Below, in pieces: positions 55,611-64,000 of a DNA stretch of 64,000 bases (position 1 is its first letter; the number at the start of each line of letters is the position of its first letter). This stretch comes from Pectinatus brassicae. Lineage in GTDB: Bacteria; Bacillota; Negativicutes; Selenomonadales; Selenomonadaceae. The notes under the pieces are model-generated. The model did not search any database. It saw only the letters and a program-made list of their open reading frames with translations, and was not told the origin of the DNA. Both the position numbers and the translations under genes were made by a program. The stretch is taken from positions 44,730-108,729 of the forward strand of contig NZ_JACHFH010000003.1 of the NCBI RefSeq assembly GCF_014201835.1, given 5' to 3'.

Positions 55611-56570
55611 ATGGATATGAACAGGAAAATGATATTCTTGTTTATAGTGATTGCACTTATTGCTGCAATTTTTTCCGGCTGTGGCAGTGATAAAAAGACA
55701 GCACAGAATAAAGGCTATGTAACAATAACTGATGATGCCAATAGAACAGTGTCTTTGACTAAAAAACCAGAACGAATAGTCGCTTTATCAACATCTTTTT
55801 TAGAGCCGCTGCATGATGTTGATGCCAAAGTAATTGGCTGCCCATCTTCAAAGATGGGAGTTCCGGAGTATTATAAAGACTTGGCAAAAGTTGGTGCTGT
55901 TTATGACATAAATATTGAAAAAGTAGTGGGGCTTAAGCCTGATCTTGTTATAGCGATGAAAGGCATGAATGATAAATTTGTGTCTACTTTGGAAAGCAAT
56001 AATATTCCGGTTATAGTACTGGATATGAAAAGCTATGAGCAGGTAAAACGTTGTCTTGATATTTTTGCCAAAATAACGGGAGAACAAGATAAAGCAGCGG
56101 CTGTAATTAAGAAAATGGATGATCAGATTGTTGCTGTTAAAGCAAAATTGCCGCAAAAAGCAATAAAAATGGCAATACTTCATAGTACAGCCCAGGATGT
56201 TACCGTGCAGTTGGATAACTCCATTGCCGGTTCAGTTGCGAAAATGTTAGGATTTACTAATGTTGCAGCTGACGTAAATACGCCGGATGGTAATACTGAA
56301 TCCGCGCCATATAGTTTAGAGATGCTGGTAAAGAAGAATCCTGATGTGATATTTATAACCAGCATGGGAGATATGAAAACTATTAAGGCCGCAATGGAAA
56401 AAAATGTGGAAAATAACGATGCTTGGAAAAGTCTTAGCGCAGTAAAGAATAAGCATGTTTATTATCTACCGCAACATTTATTTCTATTAAATCCAGGTAT
56501 ACATTATCCTCAGGCGGCCCAGATAATGGCGCAAAAGATATATCCTGATTTGTTTACAGCTAATAAATAA
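55611..56570 (+). CDS. ABC substrate-binding lipoprotein (BtuF/FepB type)
   Basis: Binding protein of about 319 residues with lipobox IFSGC. VTITDDANRTVSLTKKPERIVALST is the start of the periplasmic_binding_2 fold, and IEKVVGLKPDLVIAMK follows. I chose ATG 55611, seven bases after AGGTG. It pairs with the FecCD-type permease and ATPase downstream. Substrate cobalamin or a cobinamide is favoured by the riboswitch; heme or siderophore is the alternative. Confidence 0.85.
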   Translation: MDMNRKMIFLFIVIALIAAIFSGCGSDKKTAQNKGYVTITDDANRTVSLTKKPERIVALSTSFLEPLHDVDAKVIGCPSSKMGVPEYYKDLAKVGAVYDINIEKVVGLKPDLVIAMKGMNDKFVSTLESNNIPVIVLDMKSYEQVKRCLDIFAKITGEQDKAAAVIKKMDDQIVAVKAKLPQKAIKMAILHSTAQDVTVQLDNSIAGSVAKMLGFTNVAADVNTPDGNTESAPYSLEMLVKKNPDVIFITSMGDMKTIKAAMEKNVENNDAWKSLSAVKNKHVYYLPQHLFLLNPGIHYPQAAQIMAQKIYPDLFTANK

Positions 56571-56602
56571 TAGATTATAATAAAAAATACTTGAATATAA
56601 TA

Positions 56603-56634
56603 GCGCTTACCACAAACGGTAAGCGCAATTTTTA
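56603..56634 (+). terminator. hairpin/terminator within the importer operon
   Basis: GCGCTTACC / GGTAAGCGC stem, 6-base loop, then AATTTTTA. It lies between the binding protein and the permease gene and may lower expression of the latter. Confidence 0.65.
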
Positions 56635-56649
56635 CATATAGGGTGTAAT

Positions 56650-57657
56650 ATGAAACAAATACAAAATAAAAAATGCGGTATGCCAATAGCTTTATGGCGA
56701 ATATTAATATTAGCAGTATTAACGATATTATTAGTGATAAGTTTATTAGTTAGTATATCCCAGGGGGCAGTACATATACCAATCAGTGATATTATTGCTG
56801 CTTTTTCAGGAAATACTGGAATAAACAGTCAAATTTTATTGAATATCAGGCTGCCACGGGCACTGCTCACTATACTGGTCGGTATGAACTTGGCTGTAGC
56901 CGGTGCAATATTGCAGGCCGTTATGAAAAATCCGTTGGCTGATCCTCATATAATCGGAATTTCCTCGGGGGCGGGGATAGCGGGAATATTTATAATGATA
57001 GTTGTGCCGCAGTACAGCTTTTTAATTACACCAGTAGCATTTGTAGGAGCAATGGCAGCGGCAATAAGTATTTACATATTGGCTTGGAAGAATGGTATAA
57101 AGCCGCTGCGAATAATTTTAGCCGGAGTGGCAGTAGCATCATTTATTGGTGCAGGTATTTCGGCATTATTGATACTTTATAGTGACAGAGTACATGGCGC
57201 TTTAATGTGGATGGTGGGCGGTTTTGCAGCACGGTCATGGGTACATGTGCATTTGATTTTGCCATATACAATAATTGGAATAATTTTAGCAATGTTATTT
57301 ACAAGACATTTAAATGTTCTGCAGTTAGGTGATGAAATTGCCAAGGGGTTGGGTATGAATGTAGAACGTATCAGGATTTTTTTAACAGCAATAGCGGCAT
57401 TATTGGCGGCTAGTTCAGTAGCAGTAGCCGGATTGCTGGGATTTGTTGGACTGATTATTCCGCATACTGCCAGATTGATCATTGGCAGTGATTATCGTTT
57501 TTTGCTGCCAGCATCGGTATTGTTAGGAGGTGCGGTAGTAGCCTTGAGTGATACGGTAGCCCGCTGCGCTTTTGCACCTTTGGAATTGCCGGTGGGGATT
57601 TTTATGGCGATATTAGGAGCCCCGTTTTTTCTCTTTTTATTACGGAGGCAGCTATAA
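56650..57657 (+). CDS. btuC: ABC permease, FecCD/BtuC family
   Basis: Membrane protein of 335 residues with about ten helices. Family segments are LPRALLTILVGMNLAVAGAILQ, NPLADPHIIGISSGAGIAG and GFVGLIIPHTARLIIGSDYR. It shares one base with the ATPase start (TAATG). Cobalamin transport is inferred from the operon. Confidence 0.85.
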   Translation: MKQIQNKKCGMPIALWRILILAVLTILLVISLLVSISQGAVHIPISDIIAAFSGNTGINSQILLNIRLPRALLTILVGMNLAVAGAILQAVMKNPLADPHIIGISSGAGIAGIFIMIVVPQYSFLITPVAFVGAMAAAISIYILAWKNGIKPLRIILAGVAVASFIGAGISALLILYSDRVHGALMWMVGGFAARSWVHVHLILPYTIIGIILAMLFTRHLNVLQLGDEIAKGLGMNVERIRIFLTAIAALLAASSVAVAGLLGFVGLIIPHTARLIIGSDYRFLLPASVLLGGAVVALSDTVARCAFAPLELPVGIFMAILGAPFFLFLLRRQL

Positions 57658-58442
57658 TGAATGCAATTACAGTTAAAAATTTGAGAGTTACATTAAACCA
57701 GGAATTGATACTAAATGATATAAATACAGTGTTTCCCAGCAATAAAATAACAGCCATTTTAGGACCTAATGGTTGCGGCAAATCGACATTATTGAAAATT
57801 ATTTCAGGATTTATCCATAAATATCAAGGCGAAGTTTTGTTGGAAGAAAAATCATTGGCTAAAATAAAGGCAAAACAGCTAGCACAAAAAATTGCAATAC
57901 TGCCGCAAAATCCAGTTGTACCGGAAGATTTAACAGTAGAAGAGCTTGTGGCTTATGGCAGATTTCCCTATAAGAATATATTCCAGGCGAATAATAAAGA
58001 TGATGCAGCTATTACGGCATGGGCAATGGAGCAGACATCGGTGTATCAGCTTAAAAAAAGGCAATTGATATCCTTATCTGGAGGAGAAAGGCAAAGAGCC
58101 TGGATTGCTATGGCACTTTGCCAGCAGCCGGATATATTGATGCTTGATGAACCGACAACATATCTTGATGTGGCGCATCAGCTGGAAGTTATGCAGATAG
58201 TAAAAAAGCTTAATAAAGATAGTGGAATGACAGTTATAATGGTTTTGCATGATATAAACCATGCTCGGCTTTATGCGGATAATGTTATCGTTTTACATGA
58301 CCATGAAATTTTTGCCCAGGGACAGCCGGAAGAGATCTTATCGGTGCAGCTGCTGGAAAAAGTATTTAATGTAGAAGCAATTGTCTACAAAAATGAACAA
58401 AATAGTGAAGAAATAATCTTTCCCCGCGCGTTATTGCGGTGA
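57657..58442 (+). CDS. btuD: ABC ATPase, BtuD/FecE family
   Basis: ATP-binding subunit of 261 residues. Walker A GPNGCGKSTLLKI, signature ISLSGGERQRAWIAMAL, Walker B DILMLDEPTTYLD, switch His in VLHDINHARLYAD. Last gene of the operon, ahead of a strong terminator. Confidence 0.88.
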   Translation: MNAITVKNLRVTLNQELILNDINTVFPSNKITAILGPNGCGKSTLLKIISGFIHKYQGEVLLEEKSLAKIKAKQLAQKIAILPQNPVVPEDLTVEELVAYGRFPYKNIFQANNKDDAAITAWAMEQTSVYQLKKRQLISLSGGERQRAWIAMALCQQPDILMLDEPTTYLDVAHQLEVMQIVKKLNKDSGMTVIMVLHDINHARLYADNVIVLHDHEIFAQGQPEEILSVQLLEKVFNVEAIVYKNEQNSEEIIFPRALLR

Positions 58443-58446
58443 TAAT

Positions 58447-58494
58447 AAAAGAGGCTGTGACAAAATGAGGAATCATTTTGTCACAGCCTCTTTT
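58447..58494. terminator. strong bidirectional terminator
   Basis: A 21-bp perfect inverted repeat (AAAAGAGGCTGTGACAAAAT and complement) with a 6-base loop, between convergent btuD and thioesterase genes. Confidence 0.92.
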
Positions 58495-58495
58495 A

Positions 58496-58972
58496 TTATT
58501 TATTTGTATTTTTAACTTCATTATGGCGTTTGTTTTTATAAGCTTCATAACGGGCTTTACCAGCAGCAAATTCAACTTGCTCTTCTTCATTGTTGATTTC
58601 TAATGGCGGAATATGAGCCGGTTTAGAATTACGGTCGAGCGCAACCATCGTAAAATAAGCAGATAGTGCCGGAATAGGCGGCATATGTGAGCGTAAATCC
58701 TCTACTTGGACATCGACATAAACTTCCATCGAAGTTTTTCCAGCAAAGGCGATTTTTGCTGAACAGATGACCAAATCACCTACTTTTATGGGTTGATGAA
58801 ACTGCAGCTCATCAACACGGGCTGTTACAACATTGGTACGAGCATAACGTCGGGTAACAGCATAGGCGCAGGAATCCATTATTTTCATTATTTCGCCGCC
58901 GTGAATATTACCTTCGACATTAGCTTGATTGGGCATCATTATTTCTGAAATAATCAACTCTTTTTCTTGCAA
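58496..58972 (-). CDS. acyl-CoA thioesterase (hotdog fold, YciA-like)
   Basis: Hotdog protein of 158 residues. MMPNQANVEGNIHGGEIMKIMD carries the usual Asn and the His-Gly-Gly pair, and ARVDELQFHQPIKVGDLVICSA follows. It hydrolyses acyl-CoAs. The likely start is TTG 58972 (LQEKELIISE), eight bases after GAGGTG. A lysine-rich tail (about 140-158) extends beyond the fold. Confidence 0.85.
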   Translation of the reverse strand: MQEKELIISEIMMPNQANVEGNIHGGEIMKIMDSCAYAVTRRYARTNVVTARVDELQFHQPIKVGDLVICSAKIAFAGKTSMEVYVDVQVEDLRSHMPPIPALSAYFTMVALDRNSKPAHIPPLEINNEEEQVEFAAGKARYEAYKNKRHNEVKNTNK

Positions 58973-59110
58973 AGCATTTACACCTCTTTTTATTTAATTT
59001 ATAAATTAAAAATAAAGTTTGCATAATTACATAGGGAAGTAACAGCTTTATATTTAATAGTATAATTTTATTGTACAATGTTTTATGTTGCTGTCAAGCG
59101 GTAATTGTAA

Positions 59111-59743
59111 TTATAATTCAGACAATGAATCCATTATTTTAATGCATTTAAAAGCAGCAAAGTCCTTTTTTCCAGTCTGTCCAGTCAGAACAGCCGCAAA
59201 ATCGACAGAAGCATTTTGCGCAGTTTGGGCATCAATAGTACTGTCACCGATATAAAGAGCAGAAGCGGCATTGATGGAAAAATGATTTAATGCTTGAATT
59301 AATGGTTTAGCAGAAGGCTTTGGTTCTTTGGCTTCCTCGGTGCCGATGATAATATCAATTAAATCATCAATTTTAGCTTCATTGAGGGTTTGCGAGATAC
59401 GGTGAGCTGTTTTATTGGAAACAATACCGATATTGTAACCAGCAGTTTTTAATTTTTTCAAAGTTGGAATAGATTCGGGATATAAGAATGTGTTCGGTGT
59501 CATATGGATATCGGAAAATTTGCGATAGGCATTCTGCAGATTTTTTATAATAACGGGGTCTGTCTCACCAGTAAGAATACTGATGGCCTTGGGCATAGAT
59601 AAACCGATGGTAGAAGCGATGGCTGTAGTGGATTGCTTTGGATAATTATATTGTTTAAATAGCTTTTCAAAGCACATAACAATGCCTTTTTCCGAGTTGG
59701 CTAAAGTATAATCAAAATCAAAAAGATATGTATTGTATGACAT
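59111..59743 (-). CDS. HAD-family phosphatase (PpaX/Gph-like)
   Basis: HAD hydrolase of 210 residues. Motif I FDFDYTLANSEKG, motif II GIVSNKTAH, Lys in EEAKEPKPSAKPL, motif IV LYIGDSTIDAQTAQ. The helical cap between motifs I and II fits phosphoglycolate phosphatase or PpaX. RBS AGGAG lies before ATG. Monocistronic. Confidence 0.85.
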   Translation of the reverse strand: MSYNTYLFDFDYTLANSEKGIVMCFEKLFKQYNYPKQSTTAIASTIGLSMPKAISILTGETDPVIIKNLQNAYRKFSDIHMTPNTFLYPESIPTLKKLKTAGYNIGIVSNKTAHRISQTLNEAKIDDLIDIIIGTEEAKEPKPSAKPLIQALNHFSINAASALYIGDSTIDAQTAQNASVDFAAVLTGQTGKKDFAAFKCIKIMDSLSEL

Positions 59744-59890
59744 AAGGATTCTCCTGAATTATGTAGAATTTATAATAAGGGTAAATATAAAAGTATAATT
59801 TATAATAGTTATTTTATAATAATATTTTAATTTATACAATCAATTTGTTATACTAGACCATATACTTGAGATACATTAGGAGGGAAATAG

Positions 59891-61153
59891 ATGCTTAATA
59901 TAAAGAAATATTTTATGACAGAAATAACGCGGAAAAGTGCACAGGATTTCCTGCGGTATATTGGACCGGGCATACTGATAACAGTGGGGTTTATTGATCC
60001 GGGTAATTGGGCTTCTAATTTGGCGGCTGGCTCGGAGTATGGCTATACGCTACTGTGGATGGTAACTCTTTCAACGATTATGCTGATAGTTTTACAGCAT
60101 AATGCAGCCCATTTAGGGATTGCTAGCGGACTGTGTATTTCAGAAGCAGCCTCAAGCTATCTGCCACGGCCGGTATCGGGGTTTTTGCTAATTTCAGCGA
60201 TGGCAGCAGCAGTGTCAACGGCATTGGCGGAAATATTGGGCGGTGCAATAGCACTGCAGTTATTATTTAATATTCCTATAATTTATGGAACTATATTAAT
60301 GGCAGTTTTTTGCACATTTTTATTGCGGTCTAATTCTTATAAAAAAATGGAAAAAATTATTATCGGTTTTGTATCGCTTATTGGATTGGCATTTATTATT
60401 GAATTGTATATGGTACCTATTGAATGGGGCAAGGCCGCTGTGGGCTGGGTATACCCAGCGATTCCACATGGTTCATTGGTCGTAGTTATGAGTGTATTAG
60501 GGGCAGTGGTTATGCCACATAATCTTTTTCTTCATTCAGAAATAATCCAGAGCCGCCAATGGAATCTTGAGGATGAAAAGGCTATCGTACGTCAATTAAA
60601 ATATGAATTTATGGATACACTTTTTTCTATGGGTATAGGCTGGGCCATAAATAGTGCTATGATACTGATTGCGGCCAGTGTGTTTTTCACGCATAATGTT
60701 ATAGTGGATGACTTGGCACAGGCAGTTAATATCTTAAAGCCACTGTTAGGTGATCATGCAGCACTTTTATTTGCAATAGCCTTATTGTTTTCTGGTTTAT
60801 CTTCGACAACAACGGCCGGAATGGCTGGCGGCAGTATCTACGCCGGTTTATTTAACGAACCATATGATATAAAAGATCGTCATTCTTGGCATGGTGTAAT
60901 TTTAACATACGCGCTGGCAGTTATAATTATATTTTTTGTAACAAATCCTTTTGATGGACTTATTTACTCCCAGATGGCTTTGAGTATGCAGCTGCCATTT
61001 ACAATATTTTTGCAGATATATTTGACCTCATCAAAAAAAATAATGGGTAAATATGCTAATACGATAAAGCAAAAAATAATGCTGTTATTGATTGGCTTAA
61101 TAGTTACAGGTCTTAATGTAATGCTTTTAGCAGAAATGCTGAATTTGAAATAA
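59891..61153 (+). CDS. mntH: Nramp family Mn2+/divalent metal transporter
   Basis: Eleven-helix transporter of 420 residues. Helix 1 has VGFIDPGNWASNLAAG with the DPGN metal site; helix 6 has AVVMPHNLFLHSE with the Met that favours Mn2+ and Fe2+. RBS AGGAGGG precedes ATG by 6 bases. The intergenic region shows a TATACT -10 near 59850 but no yybP-ykoY riboswitch that I could recognise. Confidence 0.9.
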   Translation: MLNIKKYFMTEITRKSAQDFLRYIGPGILITVGFIDPGNWASNLAAGSEYGYTLLWMVTLSTIMLIVLQHNAAHLGIASGLCISEAASSYLPRPVSGFLLISAMAAAVSTALAEILGGAIALQLLFNIPIIYGTILMAVFCTFLLRSNSYKKMEKIIIGFVSLIGLAFIIELYMVPIEWGKAAVGWVYPAIPHGSLVVVMSVLGAVVMPHNLFLHSEIIQSRQWNLEDEKAIVRQLKYEFMDTLFSMGIGWAINSAMILIAASVFFTHNVIVDDLAQAVNILKPLLGDHAALLFAIALLFSGLSSTTTAGMAGGSIYAGLFNEPYDIKDRHSWHGVILTYALAVIIIFFVTNPFDGLIYSQMALSMQLPFTIFLQIYLTSSKKIMGKYANTIKQKIMLLLIGLIVTGLNVMLLAEMLNLK

Positions 61154-61230
61154 TAGATAAAATATATTATTATAACATTGTAAACAGATAAAAAAGCTAT
61201 AATAAAAGACATTGACTAAAACAGATCTAG

Positions 61231-61273
61231 TTATCCACAAAGTTATCAACAAAATGTGCAAAGTTGTGGATAA
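61231..61273. other. group of DnaA boxes
   Basis: TTATCCACA (61231-61239) and TGTGGATAA (61265-61273) are perfect and inverted; TTATCAACA (61243-61251) has one mismatch. They sit in the 275-bp gap before mgtC. The rest of the gap shows no other element. Confidence 0.65.
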
Positions 61274-61428
61274 CTATTATACATATACACGGGAAATTCA
61301 TGTTTTTGTCCAACAAGATAAGAAATACTGATTAAATGTTTATTTGCAAAATGATATTAGGCGCTAGATAGTCAATAAAATCACCAATGATAGCTAAATT
61401 ATAAATTTATCGAAAGGACATCAATAAT

Positions 61429-62082
61429 ATGAGTCAGGAAGAAGCTTGTATGCGATTGATACTATCGGCGATCTTAGGAGGAGTAATCGGCTATGAACGC
61501 CAATATAAACATAAAACAGCCGGGCTTAGGACTAATATTCTTGTTTGTGTAGGTTCCTGTCTGATAATGCTGCTGTCACAGCTTTTATATAATAGTGTGG
61601 AAGGCAGAACTAATGCTGACCCTGCACGATTGGCAGCTCAAGTAGTCAGCGGTATTGGCTTTTTGGGTGCTGGAGCCATTATTAAAGAACGTGTTAATAT
61701 CACTGGACTCACAACGGCAGCCTGTGTTTGGGTTGTAGCCGGAGTAGGACTTGCTGTTGGTGCTGGTTATTATTGGGGGGCAGTTGTTACTGCTGTTATT
61801 GTTGTTACTGTACTAGTACTGTTATCGCACATGGATAATTGGATGAACTACAGGGCACTGACGGTTATTATATTGACGGAAGATGTTGCGGGACAGATAA
61901 TGAAAATCTGTCGCTTAATACAAGCTGATGGTATCGAAATACGAAATATGCAGATAAAACGACTACCTAATGATATAATTTGTTTGGAATTTAATATATT
62001 TAGAGAAAAAGCAATTGTACAAAATGATATAAACATGAAATTATCACAATTGGAAAATATAATAAATGTAGAAGTTATTTAA
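61429..62082 (+). CDS. MgtC/SapB family membrane protein
   Basis: Protein of 217 residues: four or five N-terminal helices with GGVIGYERQYKHKTAGLRTN and GIGFLGAGAIIKERVNITGLTTAA, the MgtC signature, and a C-terminal ACT-like domain. It may link Mg2+ limitation or envelope stress to ATP synthase or phosphate control. ATG follows GAAAGGAC. The panE start lies 21 bp downstream. Confidence 0.88.
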   Translation: MSQEEACMRLILSAILGGVIGYERQYKHKTAGLRTNILVCVGSCLIMLLSQLLYNSVEGRTNADPARLAAQVVSGIGFLGAGAIIKERVNITGLTTAACVWVVAGVGLAVGAGYYWGAVVTAVIVVTVLVLLSHMDNWMNYRALTVIILTEDVAGQIMKICRLIQADGIEIRNMQIKRLPNDIICLEFNIFREKAIVQNDINMKLSQLENIINVEVI

Positions 62083-62102
62083 TGAATAGGAGAGATTATT
62101 TA

Positions 62103-63011
62103 ATGAAGATTCAATCGGCGGCACTAGTAGGCCTTGGTGCGTTGGGAACAATGTATGCAGCACAAATTTTTGATGCTATGGGTAAAGAGGCTGTAAATAT
62201 AATTGCCGATGCTAAGCGTGCAGAAAGATATCGGGAACAGGGTATATATCATAACGATAAAAAATATGACTTCAATTATATGGAAAAGTCAGCTAAGGCA
62301 GATTTATTGATTGTGGCTGTTAAATATCAGGCACTTGATAATATTATTGAAGAAATAAAACCTTTTGTTGGCGAACACACAATTATCTTGTCGGTACTAA
62401 ATGGTATAACCAGTGAAGAAAAATTAGCAGCAGTTTTTGGGAAGGATAATGTGCTGTTGTGTACGGCACAAGGCATGGATGCAGCGAAAGCGGGCAATAA
62501 ATCCCACGCAAAGCAGATGGGTTATTTATGTTATGGCAGTCATAATGGTGTAATAAATGAAAAAGTAAAAGCAGTAGCGGAGTTCTTTGATATGTCTGGA
62601 CTTAAATATGAAATTGCTGAGGATATGCCGCGTCGTCTGTGGAGTAAGTTAATGCTTAATACTGGGGTTAATCAGGCCTGCATGGTATTTGAAACTAATT
62701 ATGGCGGCTTACAGCAGGCAAGCGAGGCACGTGATGTTATGTTTGCAGCCATGCTTGAAGTTATAGCAGTAGCGCAAAAATCAGGAATCGGGCTTGATAT
62801 GCAGGATTTTAAAATGTGGGCGAAAATAATTGAAGGACTGACACCAGAGGGAATACCATCGATGCGTCAAGATGCTTTGGCTAGACGGCACAGTGAAGTA
62901 GAGCTTTTTTCAGGAACAATAAAAAGACTTGGCAAAAAAGTCAATGTACCAACACCAGCCAATAATCTTTTATATAAATGCATACAATTGATGGAAGCAA
63001 GTTATGCATAA
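62103..63011 (+). CDS. panE: 2-dehydropantoate 2-reductase (PanE/ApbA family)
   Basis: Reductase of 302 residues. The dinucleotide loop is ALVGLGALGTMYAAQ, the catalytic Lys is in RRLWSKLMLNTGVNQAC, and the C-terminal PSMRQDALARRHSEVELFSG and VPTPANNLLY are family marks. ATG 62103 is nine bases after AGGAGA; the ATG at 62082 overlaps the mgtC stop and lacks a site of its own. A second, PanG-type ketopantoate reductase gene is beside panB 31 kb away, so this one may act on another 2-oxo acid. Confidence 0.8.
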   Translation: MKIQSAALVGLGALGTMYAAQIFDAMGKEAVNIIADAKRAERYREQGIYHNDKKYDFNYMEKSAKADLLIVAVKYQALDNIIEEIKPFVGEHTIILSVLNGITSEEKLAAVFGKDNVLLCTAQGMDAAKAGNKSHAKQMGYLCYGSHNGVINEKVKAVAEFFDMSGLKYEIAEDMPRRLWSKLMLNTGVNQACMVFETNYGGLQQASEARDVMFAAMLEVIAVAQKSGIGLDMQDFKMWAKIIEGLTPEGIPSMRQDALARRHSEVELFSGTIKRLGKKVNVPTPANNLLYKCIQLMEASYA

Positions 63012-63025
63012 AATATGGCTATAAA

Positions 63026-63069
63026 ATAAATCAAGGTCGGGCAAAATAGCCCGGCCTTGATTTATTTTA
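63026..63069. terminator. bidirectional terminator
   Basis: ATCAAGGTCGGGC / GCCCGGCCTTGAT stem with one wobble, A- and T-rich flanks, between convergent panE and ybaK-like genes. Confidence 0.9.
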
Positions 63070-63532
63070 TTATATCAGCAGTTTGAGCATTGGCGGCAGT
63101 TATTAAGTCAGCAGCAGAAAGCAGTAATTGTTCACCGCGCTTGCCAGCACTTATAGCAATACGTGGGAAATCGAGGGCACTTTCATGCAGGAAGACAGGA
63201 AAATTTTTTTTAGCGCCCAGTGGCGAACAACCACCGCGGATATAGCCGGTTAATCCTTGTACCTCTTTTAAATGAACCATTTCCACTTTTTTATTATTAC
63301 TGACAGTAGCCAGCTTTTTTAAATTGAGTTCGTCATCACCAGGAATACAGGCCATTAGGACACCTGTTTTATCACCGCGGGCAACTAAAGTTTTAAATAC
63401 CATTTTTATATCCATGCCAACATTTGCAGCTACGTGTACGGCACTAAGGTCATTGAGGTCTACTTCGTATTCTTTTATATCGTAGGCAATGTTCATTTTA
63501 TCTAAAATACGGGCGGCATTAGTTTTTTTCAT
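63062..63532 (-). CDS. ybaK: Cys-tRNA(Pro)/Cys-tRNA(Cys) deacylase, YbaK/EbsC type
   Basis: Protein of 156 residues with the YbaK fold, which clears mischarged tRNA. KTLVARGDKTGVLMACIPGDDELNLKKLA and GYIRGGCSPLGAKK, quoted here as GYIRGGCSPLGAKKNFPVF, are characteristic, with the catalytic Lys likely in MVFKTLV. Start ATG 63532 (MKKTNAARIL) follows AAAGGAC; the longer upstream frame has no SD. Confidence 0.88.
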   Translation of the reverse strand: MKKTNAARILDKMNIAYDIKEYEVDLNDLSAVHVAANVGMDIKMVFKTLVARGDKTGVLMACIPGDDELNLKKLATVSNNKKVEMVHLKEVQGLTGYIRGGCSPLGAKKNFPVFLHESALDFPRIAISAGKRGEQLLLSAADLITAANAQTADIIK

Positions 63533-63797
63533 AATAAAGTCCTTTCTAATAAGAGGAATAATAAAACTACATATATTGTATTTCGCAAAAGCCTGCGTGT
63601 CAAAATTAGGTTTACGAGCAAAGTGCATTTTAGAGATAAATTAGGGCAAATTAAATGATAAATTGGATTTAAATAACAATTAATCATGAATTATATAGAT
63701 AACAGCTTATTACGGCATTATTATAGAAGAAAAAAGACAATTACTATATAATGACAGAGATAAATAATAAAATATGAAAATAATACTAGAAAATGTA

Positions 63798-63826
63798 TTG
63801 ACAGTTGTCGTTTTATGAGATATAAT
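63798..63826 (+). promoter_or_regulatory. rRNA-type promoter P1
   Basis: Perfect TTGACA (63798-63803), 17-bp spacer, perfect TATAAT (63821-63826), preceded by AT-rich DNA. The 63629-63797 stretch has no gene. Confidence 0.85.
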
Positions 63827-63892
63827 AATTCCTGCGCTTAAGAAAGCGACAGGAACTTAAAAAGCATCAAGAGATTGAATGAGAAAAAGTTC

Positions 63893-63921
63893 TTGACAAA
63901 GCTAAACAGTTTAGATATAAT
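63893..63921 (+). promoter_or_regulatory. rRNA-type promoter P2 and 16S leader start
   Basis: Perfect TTGACA (63893-63898), 17-bp spacer, perfect TATAAT (63916-63921), 95 bp after P1. The leader then has CACCTTGAAAACTGAACAAT (63948-63967), a string very common just before Firmicute 16S rRNA. The 16S gene itself should begin beyond the window. Confidence 0.88.
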
Positions 63922-64000
63922 ATAAAAGCTGACTGTTGAGGCAGGCACCTTGAAAACTGAACAATACATCATTGTTTTAATGTTAAACAACCGGATGTGC

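Noticed and set aside
1..64000. CRISPR arrays and tRNA genes
   Set aside because: No regularly spaced direct repeats of 24-40 bp and no cloverleaf with the conserved TTCRANY arm were seen by eye; short or divergent cases could be missed.

Overview
The window looks like a chromosome segment from a low-GC, Gram-negative-type Firmicute of the class Negativicutes (Selenomonadaceae-like, for example a Megamonas or Pectinatus relative). This is inferred from AT-rich DNA with Firmicute-style ribosome sites, four methyl-accepting chemotaxis protein (MCP) loci, a futalosine-route menaquinone gene, an FtsA-like actin with an extra C-terminal region, a periplasmic-type CbiK and a cobalamin riboswitch. 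The genus is a guess.

Layout. 1-1.3 kb: 3' end of addA. 1.4-6.8 kb: pentose catabolism, with a FucI/AraA-type isomerase divergent from a xylulokinase, a frameshifted sugar porter and a DUF4867 protein; both divergent promoters carry the same operator-like palindrome. 6.8-8.6 kb: MarR regulator and MFS pump with twin operator-like palindromes. 8.8-12.5 kb: FtsA-like protein and a degenerate DhaL/FakA-like protein, followed by a cluster of DnaA boxes. 13-15.2 kb: mqnA and small unknown genes. 15.3-18.9 kb: two MCP genes, one frameshifted. 19-24.6 kb: exported protein, then a MoxR-DUF58-transglutaminase operon. 24.6-29.5 kb: dinB, a TrpX-type ABC importer and a short HlyD-like adaptor. 29.6-32.7 kb: panB, a panG-like ketopantoate reductase behind a structured leader RNA, an RluA-type pseudouridine synthase and AtpZ.

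33.8-49.1 kb is the most unusual region. An MCP gene is split by about 13.5 kb of foreign DNA; both halves remain open. The insert is two head-to-tail cassettes (about 12.0 kb and 1.55 kb) that share a left end of about 85 bp and a related right end of about 200-240 bp but have no recognisable recombinase common to both. The large cassette carries a probable defence operon: a 1534-residue SF1 helicase with a C-terminal Vsr-like nuclease, followed by a GIY-YIG/Sel1/zinc-ribbon protein. It is surrounded by two IS256-family, one truncated ISL3-family and one IS3-family element. The small cassette carries a single unknown 193-residue gene.

49.5-53.1 kb: intact MCP, larC, DedA protein. 53.2-58.4 kb: cobalamin riboswitch, cbiK, precorrin-2 methyltransferase and a BtuFCD-type importer. 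58.5-63.5 kb: thioesterase, HAD phosphatase, Nramp transporter, a second DnaA-box group, MgtC-like protein, PanE-type reductase, YbaK-type deacylase. The window ends in two consensus tandem promoters and leader sequence typical of an rRNA operon; the 16S gene should begin just beyond the edge.
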